Assembly: GCA_902506225.1 (NCBI GenBank)
Contig: LR733345.1
Coordinates: 1,674,001-1,738,000 of the forward strand
Direction of reading: 5' to 3'
Origin: Faucicola sp902506225
GTDB lineage: Bacteria; Pseudomonadota; Gammaproteobacteria; Pseudomonadales; Moraxellaceae
DNA length: 64,000 nt
The notes under the pieces: model-generated
What the model saw: the letters and a program-made list of their open reading frames with translations, nothing else
The model's database searches: none
Told to the model about the DNA's origin: nothing
Shown here: piece by piece, positions 16,699 through 25,179 of the stretch
Numbering within the stretch: position 1 is the first letter of the stretch
How the letters are laid out: the number at the start of each line of letters is the position of its first letter
Made by a program: the position numbers and the translations under genes

Positions 16699-16989
16699 AT
16701 TATAATAGTTTGGCGTGATAAAGGCGCAAGTTAGCCTTATCGGTTGGTGTTATCACGGTTTTTTTGCTATAGTAATAGCCATTTTTAGTGATAGGCTTGT
16801 TTTGCTATTGGGTTTTATCGACGATTAAAATTGGTTATCTACTGTCAAAATTTTTAATTATTCAATTTAGTTCATTTGATTATGAGTAAGTTTGTTATGC
16901 CACCATGTCACTCACGTCAAACTCATTTATACCACAGCCAACCTGCTATTTTGTGTCAATTACACGACAACCATATAGACGACGATAAA

Positions 16990-17862
16990 ATGCCGGGCAA
17001 ATCAAATTTTTTATCGAAGGTTTTTTTATCTAAGATTTTTGCCGCAGCTATGATTGGTCTTTCAAGCCTCACCCTTTGCCTAACCGGTTGTAGCACCACC
17101 CGACAAGTGACCACGCAGACAGTCACCGCCAGTGACCCAAGTCGCTGGGAAAAAAATCCAGAAGAAATCGCCAGAATTCGCACCGCGATTGCCGCTGAAT
17201 ATATTCGTGGTGGAAAATTGGACGATGCCAAACGACAGTTAGAAAGTGCATTAAAGTCTTATCCAAAGTCAGCAGAAGCCAATGATATGATGGGTGTGTT
17301 ATTGCAGCAAGAAGGCAGCCCGCGCAATATGCAAAAAGCCGAAGCTTATTTTAAAAACGCCATCGCCCTCAATCCTGACTTTAGTCAAGCAAACAACAAC
17401 TATGGCGTCTATCTCGCCCAACTCAGTCGTAACCAAGAAGCGATTGCCCAGTTTCAAATTGCGGGTTCTGCCTTAGGGTATGAGGGTCGTGCCAGTGCCT
17501 TAGAGAATTTAGGTCGTACAGCATTAAAGGTCAAAAATAAACCGCTGGCGGTACAGTCATTTATCAAAGCGCTCGATGCCAACCGCCAAAGCATCGTCGC
17601 CCGTACAGAGCTTATTGATATTTTATTGGCCGATGGCAAATTTTTGGAGGCGCAGGCGCTGTATAATGATTTGGTTAAAATTATTGGTCAATCCAACCTT
17701 GACCCGCGTACTTTATCGCAAGGGATGAGGCTTGCCAAACTTGCGAACAATCCCCTGGAAACACAAAAATTAGCGCAGCAGCTTTTGGATCGCTATCCAC
17801 TTAGCGATGAAGCAAAGCAGATTCGTTCTGGACTTTTAACCCCAACGTCAACTTGGAAATAA
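16990..17862 (+). CDS. pilW: Type IV pilus biogenesis/stability lipoprotein PilW (PilF)
   Basis: This TPR lipoprotein helps the PilQ secretin assemble in the outer membrane. A lipobox LTGC follows a normal signal peptide if translation starts at 16990. An ATG at 16882 is also in frame but would put 36 extra residues before the signal; neither start has a strong ribosome site. The mature part contains about six TPR-like helical repeats (AANDMMGVLLQQEG, ANNNYGVYLAQ, ALENLGRTALK). The gene stands directly before rodZ with one base between them, as in many gammaproteobacteria. Confidence 0.9.
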   Translation: MPGKSNFLSKVFLSKIFAAAMIGLSSLTLCLTGCSTTRQVTTQTVTASDPSRWEKNPEEIARIRTAIAAEYIRGGKLDDAKRQLESALKSYPKSAEANDMMGVLLQQEGSPRNMQKAEAYFKNAIALNPDFSQANNNYGVYLAQLSRNQEAIAQFQIAGSALGYEGRASALENLGRTALKVKNKPLAVQSFIKALDANRQSIVARTELIDILLADGKFLEAQALYNDLVKIIGQSNLDPRTLSQGMRLAKLANNPLETQKLAQQLLDRYPLSDEAKQIRSGLLTPTSTWK

Positions 17863-17863
17863 G

Positions 17864-18772
17864 ATGGAAAACAGCAATAACACCGACAATCAACAAAACT
17901 CTACCCCTGTTCATGACACAACCCAGCTTTTGGGTCAGCGTTTTAAACAAGCCCGTGAGAAAAAAGGCTTATCGATTGACGATGTGGCTGCCAAAACCTT
18001 CATTTTAAAAAGCCATCTTCGGGCACTCGAAGCCAATGATTTTGAAGCCCTGCCACAGCCTACCTTTGCGCGCGGTTTTGCCACGACTTATGGGCGTTTT
18101 TTGGGTTTGGATAAAAATCTGGTCGCGCAAAGTTTTGATGCCCAGTACCCCGCTACCCTCAAACAAAAATATGAGACGGTCATCAATGCCCCGATGCAGC
18201 CGATGGGCACGCTTAATCGTGAAGCGCGTCCCAGTGTACGCATTAACCCTTTTGTCATTGGTGGGATTTTATTGGTATTGGGGCTGGCGATTTTTATTTT
18301 TAATAAAGTTAGCAAAGCACATAACGACTCGGTTGAACAAGCGCCTGCTAGTGCTGTTGCCAGTATGCCAACCCAAGACCAAGTAAGCGGTGCGTCGCTT
18401 AACAATGCAGGCTCAGCGATTGTGACAAACACAGTCACTGCCAGTGGCTTACCTGCCACCGGATCTGCCATTACCGGTGTCGCGGTGAGTGCTGATAACG
18501 CCAGTGGTACAGCAGCGACAGGACAAGCTGGCGCCAAAGCTTCGCTTGACATTTTTGTCAAAGACACCGCCAAAATCACCATTGTCGATGCGACGGGCAA
18601 TACGATTTTAGATGGCGAGCAAGCACGCGGTAGTTATCAATTGACAGGTCAAGCGCCGTTTCAAGTCACTATCGACAAAGCCAGCAACGTGAGCTTGGAT
18701 TTGAACAAACAACCGATTAAATTAAGCAATTATGCCCAAAACGATAAAGCCAATTTTACGTTAAAACCTTAA
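17864..18772 (+). CDS. rodZ: Cytoskeleton protein RodZ
   Basis: RodZ links MreB to the elongation machinery and sets rod shape. The 302-residue protein has an N-terminal helix-turn-helix (about 20-90, LGQRFKQAREKKGLSIDDVA), a membrane helix at about 128-147 (VIGGILLVLGLAIFIF), a Ser/Ala/Thr-rich periplasmic linker and a DUF4115 beta domain at the end. It follows pilW by one base and precedes ispG in the conserved order. Confidence 0.92.
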   Translation: MENSNNTDNQQNSTPVHDTTQLLGQRFKQAREKKGLSIDDVAAKTFILKSHLRALEANDFEALPQPTFARGFATTYGRFLGLDKNLVAQSFDAQYPATLKQKYETVINAPMQPMGTLNREARPSVRINPFVIGGILLVLGLAIFIFNKVSKAHNDSVEQAPASAVASMPTQDQVSGASLNNAGSAIVTNTVTASGLPATGSAITGVAVSADNASGTAATGQAGAKASLDIFVKDTAKITIVDATGNTILDGEQARGSYQLTGQAPFQVTIDKASNVSLDLNKQPIKLSNYAQNDKANFTLKP

Positions 18773-18836
18773 CGGCTTATCACTTTAAAAATACGCTAAA
18801 TCATTCGTTATAATAGTTATAATAATAGGAACGCCT

Positions 18837-19952
18837 ATGTCAGCGCATAACCCCATCAAACGTAAACTCACCAAAAAAATCTACGTCGGTAATGTCGCAG
18901 TAGGCGGTGACGCCCCTATTAGTGTGCAAAGTATGACCAATACCGATACTTGTGATGTCGATGCCACTGTGGCACAGATTCAGCGCTGTGTCGATGCCGG
19001 CGCTGATCTGATGCGCGTTTCTACGCCAACGATGGAAAGTGTAAAAGCCTTTGCCGCAATCAAAAGACAAGTTTCTGTGCCCCTGGTGGCAGACGTTCAT
19101 TTTGATTATAAAATTGCGCTGGCGGTGGCTGATGCAGGCGCAGACTGTTTACGTATCAACCCAGGTAATATCGGCAATGAACAAAAGGTGCGTGAAGTGA
19201 TTGCCGCCGCCAAACATCATGGCATCAGTATGCGCATTGGCGTAAACGCGGGGTCACTAGAAAAAGACATCCAAAAAAAATATGGTGAACCCACGGGTGA
19301 AGCGATGCTTGAGTCGGCGATGCGCCATATTGATATTTTAGATCGTAATAACTTTGACCAATTTAAAATCTCCGTCAAAGCCAGTAATGTGTTTTTGACA
19401 ATGGATGCGTATAGGTTGATTTCTGCACAAGTTGACAATCCCTTGCATTTAGGTGTGACAGAAGCAGGGGTGTACCGCACAGGTACCGTTAAGTCTGCCA
19501 TTGCGTTAGGCGGACTACTGCTAGAAGGCATTGGCGATACCATGCGTATTTCGCTAGCCGCTGAGCCCGAAGAAGAAATTAAAATCGGTTTTGATATCTT
19601 AAAATCACTCGGTATTCGTAGTAATGGGGTGAATTTTATCGCCTGCCCTAGCTGCTCACGCCAAGAGTTTGATGTGATTCGGGTGATGATGGACTTAGAA
19701 AAACGCCTAGAGGATATCCGTGAGCCAATGGATGTGTCGGTGATTGGCTGTAAAGTCAATGGTCCAGGGGAAGCCAAAGAATCAGATATCGGCGTGGTGG
19801 GTGCTAGTCCAAATAGCCTAGTATATAAAAATGGGGAAAAATCACATTTGATTGATACCACCAAGCTTGCTGACGAGATTGAAGCCATGGTACGTCAAAA
19901 AGTGGCTGAGCGTGAAGCGCAGCGCGCCAATGAAATTTTACGGGTTAAATAA
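18837..19952 (+). CDS. ispG: (E)-4-hydroxy-3-methylbut-2-enyl-diphosphate synthase IspG
   Basis: This [4Fe-4S] enzyme of the non-mevalonate isoprenoid pathway converts MEcPP to HMBPP. The TIM barrel begins VYVGNVAVGGDAPI-like (IYVGNVAVGG...VQSMTNTDT). The cluster-binding cysteines lie in CPSCSRQEFD and GCKVNGPGE. The length (371) is typical of the two-domain bacterial form. An AGGA-like site (TAGGAACGCC) precedes the ATG. Confidence 0.96.
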   Translation: MSAHNPIKRKLTKKIYVGNVAVGGDAPISVQSMTNTDTCDVDATVAQIQRCVDAGADLMRVSTPTMESVKAFAAIKRQVSVPLVADVHFDYKIALAVADAGADCLRINPGNIGNEQKVREVIAAAKHHGISMRIGVNAGSLEKDIQKKYGEPTGEAMLESAMRHIDILDRNNFDQFKISVKASNVFLTMDAYRLISAQVDNPLHLGVTEAGVYRTGTVKSAIALGGLLLEGIGDTMRISLAAEPEEEIKIGFDILKSLGIRSNGVNFIACPSCSRQEFDVIRVMMDLEKRLEDIREPMDVSVIGCKVNGPGEAKESDIGVVGASPNSLVYKNGEKSHLIDTTKLADEIEAMVRQKVAEREAQRANEILRVK

Positions 19953-20000
19953 TTTTTGTGTCGTTTATTTTTTTAGTTTGCATTGTTTGGGAAATTGACC

Positions 20001-21299
20001 ATGTTAAAATCCATTAAAGGGTTTAATGATATCTTACATATTGAGACAGAATCTACGCGCCCATCGAGTGAGTGGCGCCAACTTGAAAGCAGCCTTATCG
20101 ATGTGCTCAATCAATTTGGCTTTGAGCAAATACGCCTCCCAATCGTTGAAGAAACCCAGCTGTTTGCCCGTGCGATTGGCGATGCCACTGACATTGTCGA
20201 AAAGGAAATGTATAGTTTTTATGACAAATCCAACCCACCTACGGCATTGACGCTACGCCCTGAAGGCACGGCAGGCGCGGTACGTGCCGTGGTGGAGCAT
20301 AACTTATTGCGCGGTGACAATCCAAAACTTTGGTACATTGGTCCTATGTTTCGCTATGAGCAACCGCAAAAAGGCCGTTATCGTCAATTTCACCAATTAG
20401 GGGTTGAGAGTTTTGGCAGTGAATTGGCGGATGCCGATGCTGAGCTCATTATCATGACTTACCAAATGTGGCAAAAATTGGGTATTTTAGACGTGGTGCA
20501 ACTTGAGATTAATAGCTTGGGTGAAATAGAAGAACGACTGGCGTATCGCCAAGCCTTGGTGGATTTTTTAACCGATAAAAAATCTCAATTGGATGAAGAT
20601 AGTCAGCGCCGCTTAACCACCAACCCACTACGTATTTTGGATAGTAAAGATAAAAATACCCAACAAATTTTAGAGAATGCCCCAAAGCTTGCTGACTTTT
20701 TGGGGGCAGCAAGCCAGCAGCATTTTGAAGCCTTGCAACACTATCTTAAAGCAGTCGGCATCAATTTTGTGATTAATCCAAAACTGGTACGGGGTTTAGA
20801 TTATTACAATAAAACCGTATTTGAATGGACAACTGACCAGCTAGGTAGCCAAGCCACAGTGTGTGCTGGGGGTCGTTATGATGGACTTATCGGACAAATC
20901 AAATCTATTGGCAGTGATAAACCAGCCGCCTCCGAGCCTGCAGTAGGTTTTGCCATGGGGCTTGAGCGTTTGCTGTTACTCATGCAAAAGGTGCATCCAT
21001 TTGAGGCAACACCTGCCTGTGATGTATTTGTGGTCGCCCATCCTGATGTTTACACCGATGCCATCAAATTTGCCCATGAGCTACGTACGCGACGTTCAAA
21101 TCTTCGCGTGAAAATGGCAAGTGCCACGAGCTTAAAAGCGCAAATGAAGAAAGCCGACAAATCAGGTGCGCAATTGTCAGTGATTATCGCGCAAGATGAA
21201 GTCGCCAATCAGCAAATTACCATCAAAAAAATGGCAACCGGTGACCAAATTACGGTCGCGAGTGACACGCTCTTTAGCGAAAACCCAGATTTTATCTAA
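20001..21299 (+). CDS. hisS: Histidyl-tRNA synthetase
   Basis: This class II aminoacyl-tRNA synthetase charges tRNA-His. Visible motifs are motif 1 (IRLPIVEETQLFARAIG), motif 2 (MFRYEQPQKGRYRQFHQ), the histidine-binding loops (RGLDYYNKTVFEW, CAGGRYDGL) and motif 3 (GFAMGLERLLL), then the anticodon-binding domain. The start at 20001 has a GGGA site eight bases upstream; the in-frame TTG at 19983 is unlikely. The length is 432 residues. Confidence 0.96.
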   Translation: MLKSIKGFNDILHIETESTRPSSEWRQLESSLIDVLNQFGFEQIRLPIVEETQLFARAIGDATDIVEKEMYSFYDKSNPPTALTLRPEGTAGAVRAVVEHNLLRGDNPKLWYIGPMFRYEQPQKGRYRQFHQLGVESFGSELADADAELIIMTYQMWQKLGILDVVQLEINSLGEIEERLAYRQALVDFLTDKKSQLDEDSQRRLTTNPLRILDSKDKNTQQILENAPKLADFLGAASQQHFEALQHYLKAVGINFVINPKLVRGLDYYNKTVFEWTTDQLGSQATVCAGGRYDGLIGQIKSIGSDKPAASEPAVGFAMGLERLLLLMQKVHPFEATPACDVFVVAHPDVYTDAIKFAHELRTRRSNLRVKMASATSLKAQMKKADKSGAQLSVIIAQDEVANQQITIKKMATGDQITVASDTLFSENPDFI

Positions 21300-21364
21300 T
21301 CTATCTGATTGAGCCAAATTTGATGGGTAACTTATATCAGTAATTTTTTGAAAGGCTTTATGTA

Positions 21365-22198
21365 ATGGTTAAAGACGTACAACCTAAGCTAGTAAATGAT
21401 GAACAGCAATCCTTAGGCGCGCTCAAACAATATGGTGGCTATATTGTATCCGCTATTATGTTGGTATTAGCCGGTTATTTTGGCTGGACCTACTGGCAAA
21501 AGCATGGCGGCAATATAGATACCGCCGCGGCGAACGATTTTGCCAAAATTCAAAGCGACCAGAACAACATTGAGACCCTAACCACCCAAGCTGCCAGCGA
21601 TACTAAAGCACAAGCGCAACTGACTACGGCGCAAACCAATTTGGACAAAGACTTGGGCGAATTTGTGGCTAAACATGATAATTCGGTTTATACATGGCAA
21701 GCCTTGATGCTGCAAGCCAAACAGCAAACCGATAAAAATGATTTAAAAGCGGCAGCGGCAACGCTGCAAAAAGCGTCTCAATTAACGCTGAAGGATGATG
21801 GGCTAAAAGCCATTGCCATTTTGCGCCAAGCACAAGTGCTGTTGTCAGACAATCAAGCAGATGCGGCACAAAAGCGCTTACAAAGCCCCTTGCCCGCTGC
21901 CTTTGAAGCCAGTAAACTTGAGATTTTGGGGGACATTGCCAACCAACAAGGCGATAAAAAAGCCGCCATTAATCATTATCAAAAGGCTTGGCAACTGATT
22001 GAACAACGTAATCAAAACAACCCAAACCCACAAGACCGTGCATTGCTGCGTATCAAAATGGAAAGCCTAGGCTTAAGCGTCAAACAACCTGATTTAACCG
22101 GTGGCGTACTCGCTAAGCCTACTCAAGCACCTACCCAAGCTGAAAATACTGCCCCTGCAGCCGCATCTGTGCCTGCTGTTGCCTCAAACATAAAATAG
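21365..22198 (+). CDS. yfgM: YfgM family ancillary SecYEG translocon subunit
   Basis: This 277-residue inner-membrane protein has one N-terminal helix (about 22-42, YGGYIVSAIMLVLAGYFGW) and a periplasmic TPR-like region rich in Ala/Gln helices. E. coli YfgM partners PpiD at the Sec translocon and helps chaperone emerging proteins. Position between hisS and bamB is the conserved order. The C-terminal 40 residues are a Pro/Ala-rich low-complexity tail, longer than in E. coli. Confidence 0.9.
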   Translation: MVKDVQPKLVNDEQQSLGALKQYGGYIVSAIMLVLAGYFGWTYWQKHGGNIDTAAANDFAKIQSDQNNIETLTTQAASDTKAQAQLTTAQTNLDKDLGEFVAKHDNSVYTWQALMLQAKQQTDKNDLKAAAATLQKASQLTLKDDGLKAIAILRQAQVLLSDNQADAAQKRLQSPLPAAFEASKLEILGDIANQQGDKKAAINHYQKAWQLIEQRNQNNPNPQDRALLRIKMESLGLSVKQPDLTGGVLAKPTQAPTQAENTAPAAASVPAVASNIK

Positions 22199-22282
22199 GT
22201 GCAAATTAGGCAAAAAATCTTAACCTGACAAAACTTTTAACTGACAACATTTTAAACTTCACCGTACGTTACGAGATAAACA

Positions 22283-23524
22283 ATGACTACCATAACAACA
22301 ACAAAATCGACACCCTTATCAACAAACTTAATGAAACCTGCCGTATTTGCAACCGCCTTGGTGGTAGCGATGACCTTGACAGGTTGTGACAAATTTAAAA
22401 AATCTGACAATGTCCATAAACCTGCCGCACTTGTGAAACTCGCTAGCAGTCAAAATGTGATTTCTCCACTGTTTAGTCAAGGCAGTAATACAAAAGTTAG
22501 CCAACGCTTTGGCAATTTGCGCAATAAAACCACCATCAGCCAGCAACCTACCGCCTTTCGCGTGGCATATGACAACAATGGCTATGTGAATGCGCTAGCA
22601 GACGGTAGCGTGCAAGCGTTTGATGGGCAAGGCAAAGCGCTTTGGAGCATCAAGCTCAAACAAGGCCTAATGTCAGGGGTGGCGCTAGATGAACAATCTC
22701 GCGTAGCGGTGGTTAGTGATAGCAAAGGGGGCATCATTGCCTTAGACAGAATGACCGGCAAAGTTATTTGGCAAACGCCTTTAGACACCGTAACCCTATC
22801 CCCTGCCCTCATCAGCCAAAACCGTGTCATTACCCTTGGCAATGATGGTAAAATTAGTGCGCTGTCGCTAGAATCTGGCGCGCCTATTTGGAATTTTAAC
22901 ACCCAAAATCCAAATTTAAGCGTTCGCGGTAGTGCCACGCCGATTTTATTCAATCGCAATACGGTGCTGGTCTCGACAGCTGATGGTCGTATCCATGCTT
23001 TAAACATCGATAATGGCGTACCCATTTGGTCAAAACGTTTTGGTATCAGCAAAGGCAGCAGTGATATCGAAAAAATTTCTGATGTGGACGCCACCCCCGT
23101 GCTCGATGGCAATATGTTGTATGTGGTTTCCTACAGCGGTCAGTTAGTCGCTGCTGATATGGCTTCCCAGCAGCTTAGTTTTGTCAAAGAGTTGGCGAGC
23201 TTAAAATCAGTCGGCACAGATGCTAGCCAAGTTTACGCCACTTCGCTCGATGGTGAGTTGGTGGCGATGGATAAAATGACAGGCACAGTTAATTGGCAAA
23301 CCGATAATTTGTCTTATCGTGGTTTGAGTAACGCGGTGAGTATCGGCAACTATGTGGTGGTTGGTGATGCCATGGGTTATTTGCATGTATATGACCGCAC
23401 CTCAGGGGCACTGGTTGACAGAAAACAAGCCAAATCCGACGTGGCGGTATTACAGTTTATCAATAACCGTTTGATTGCCCAAAGCGCAAATGGCGCATTT
23501 AGTGTTTGGCAAGTAAATCGTTAA
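22283..23524 (+). CDS. bamB: Outer-membrane assembly lipoprotein BamB
   Basis: BamB is the beta-propeller lipoprotein of the BAM complex that inserts outer-membrane proteins. The lipobox is LTGC (Cys35), and eight PQQ-like propeller blades follow, with repeated ALD/TGKVIWQ-type motifs (ALDRMTGKVIWQTP, ALNIDNGVPIWSK, AMDKMTGTVNWQ). A second start at residue 17 would give a shorter but also valid signal peptide. It lies between yfgM and der, as expected. Confidence 0.95.
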   Translation: MTTITTTKSTPLSTNLMKPAVFATALVVAMTLTGCDKFKKSDNVHKPAALVKLASSQNVISPLFSQGSNTKVSQRFGNLRNKTTISQQPTAFRVAYDNNGYVNALADGSVQAFDGQGKALWSIKLKQGLMSGVALDEQSRVAVVSDSKGGIIALDRMTGKVIWQTPLDTVTLSPALISQNRVITLGNDGKISALSLESGAPIWNFNTQNPNLSVRGSATPILFNRNTVLVSTADGRIHALNIDNGVPIWSKRFGISKGSSDIEKISDVDATPVLDGNMLYVVSYSGQLVAADMASQQLSFVKELASLKSVGTDASQVYATSLDGELVAMDKMTGTVNWQTDNLSYRGLSNAVSIGNYVVVGDAMGYLHVYDRTSGALVDRKQAKSDVAVLQFINNRLIAQSANGAFSVWQVNR

Positions 23525-23672
23525 TTGTTAAACTGTTGACGCATTTGGCAGTTTTGGCGAGTGGATGAGCAGCCCATACTGATAAAAGTGTGAGTTTAAA
23601 TGACAACCCAGCATTGCAGCGCGATGTTGGGTTTGTTAAGTTATAGAAATAATGAATTTTTCAAGCGTGTTT

Positions 23673-23720
23673 AAAATCTTGCTTGTTGAAAATCTTGCTT
23701 GTTGAAAATCTTGCTTTTTG
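23673..23720. repeat. Three 16-bp tandem repeats upstream of der
   Basis: AAAATCTTGCTTGTTG occurs twice exactly (23673-23688, 23689-23704) and once with one change (23705-23720), then decays into AAAATTTTGG. The array ends 21 bases before the der start codon, so it sits in the der 5' leader. Confidence 0.9.
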
Positions 23721-23741
23721 AAAATTTTGGAAATTAAATTT

Positions 23742-25145
23742 ATGAAACCAGTTGTTGCCTTGATTGGCCGTCCGAACGTTGGTAAGTCCACCCTATTTAA
23801 TCAGTTGACCCGCAGTCGTCAAGCCTTGGTTGCTGATTTGGCAGGTCTGACCCGCGACCGTCAATATGGCGACGCAACCTTTGAAGAAAAATCCTTTATC
23901 GTCATCGATACCGGTGGTATTGGCGAAGTGGATGAAGGTGACGGCACCATTGATGACTATATGTCGCACCAATCGCATACCGCTATCCATGAAGCAGATA
24001 TCATTGTATTTGTGGTTGATAGCCGCGCAGGTATCACGGGCGCCGATGAAGTCATTGCCAAACAACTTCACACCCTTGGCAAGCCGGTGTTTTTAGCCGC
24101 CAATAAAATGGATGGCGTCCATGAAGCGGCGATTCATGAATTTTATGCGTTAGGTTTTGGCGAGCCATTTCCCATGGCAGCCAGTCACGGACGTGGGGTG
24201 GGCAATTTATTAGAAGCCGTCACTGCCAATATGCCCACCGATGACCAAGAAGAACAAGCACCTGATGGCTTACGTATCGCCATCATTGGCAGACCCAACG
24301 TCGGCAAATCAACGCTTGTCAATCGCTTGCTCGGTGAAGAACGCGTGGTGGTTTTTGATATGCCAGGTACCACGCGCGATAGTATTTATATACCTTACGA
24401 GCGTGACAATAGACATTATGTGTTGATTGATACCGCAGGCGTGCGTCGCCGTGGACGTATTGATGAAAAAGTTGAAAAATTTTCTGTGGTAAAAACCTTG
24501 CAAGCCATCAAAGATGCCCATGTAGTCATCGTGGTCATTGATGCGCAAGAAGGTATTACCGATCAGGATTTGAACTTGTTGGGCTACGCCTTAGAAGCAG
24601 GTCGCGCGATGGTACTTGCCATCAATAAATGGGACGGGCTTGACCAAGACCAAAAGAATTTTGTCAAAATTGAAATGGATCGACGTTTTAACTTTATCCC
24701 TTATGTAAAAGTGCATTTAATCTCTGCGCTTCATGGGACAGGCGTTGGCAATCTTTACCCATCGATTCACCGTGCCTATGATGCAGCGATGTTTGATATT
24801 TCCACCAGTCGCTTGACCCAAATTCTGCAAGATGCGGTTACTGCACACCAGCCCCCTATGGTGGGCGGGCGACGCATTAAACTTCGATTTGCGCATTTGG
24901 GCGGTCATAATCCACCGATTATTGTGATTCATGGCAATCAGACCAGCCAAGTGCCAAACAGTTATCGTCGCTACCTAGAAAACGAATTTCGCAAAGTATT
25001 CAAGCTTGAAGGCACCCCGATTCGGGTTGAGTTTAAACAAAACGCCAACCCGTACGCCGGTCGCACCAATACCATGACCGATGCGCAAAAAGAACGTAAA
25101 CGTCGAGAAGTGCAAAAATTCAAAAAACGCGGCAAAAAACGTTGA
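23742..25145 (+). CDS. der: Ribosome-assembly GTPase Der (EngA)
   Basis: This tandem-GTPase is needed for 50S subunit maturation. Two G domains each show a full P-loop (GRPNVGKST), DTGGI / DTAGV switch II and NKxD (ANKMDG, INKWDG). The KH-like C-terminal domain ends in a Lys/Arg-rich tail (KERKRREVQKFKKRGKKR). The ATG at 23742 is the family-typical start (MKPVVALIGRPNVGK); an upstream in-frame TTG is ignored. The length is 467 residues. Confidence 0.96.
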   Translation: MKPVVALIGRPNVGKSTLFNQLTRSRQALVADLAGLTRDRQYGDATFEEKSFIVIDTGGIGEVDEGDGTIDDYMSHQSHTAIHEADIIVFVVDSRAGITGADEVIAKQLHTLGKPVFLAANKMDGVHEAAIHEFYALGFGEPFPMAASHGRGVGNLLEAVTANMPTDDQEEQAPDGLRIAIIGRPNVGKSTLVNRLLGEERVVVFDMPGTTRDSIYIPYERDNRHYVLIDTAGVRRRGRIDEKVEKFSVVKTLQAIKDAHVVIVVIDAQEGITDQDLNLLGYALEAGRAMVLAINKWDGLDQDQKNFVKIEMDRRFNFIPYVKVHLISALHGTGVGNLYPSIHRAYDAAMFDISTSRLTQILQDAVTAHQPPMVGGRRIKLRFAHLGGHNPPIIVIHGNQTSQVPNSYRRYLENEFRKVFKLEGTPIRVEFKQNANPYAGRTNTMTDAQKERKRREVQKFKKRGKKR

Positions 25146-25179
25146 GACGATGTTAATTGGCGTTTTAAGGGATGAGTGC

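Noticed and set aside
18088..18600. 170-codon minus-strand frame
   Set aside because: It is antisense to rodZ, whose domains are fully recognisable.
19217..19888. Long minus-strand frame of 223 codons
   Set aside because: It lies wholly within ispG on the opposite strand. The Ser/Ile-rich composition is what the reverse of a normal coding sequence gives.
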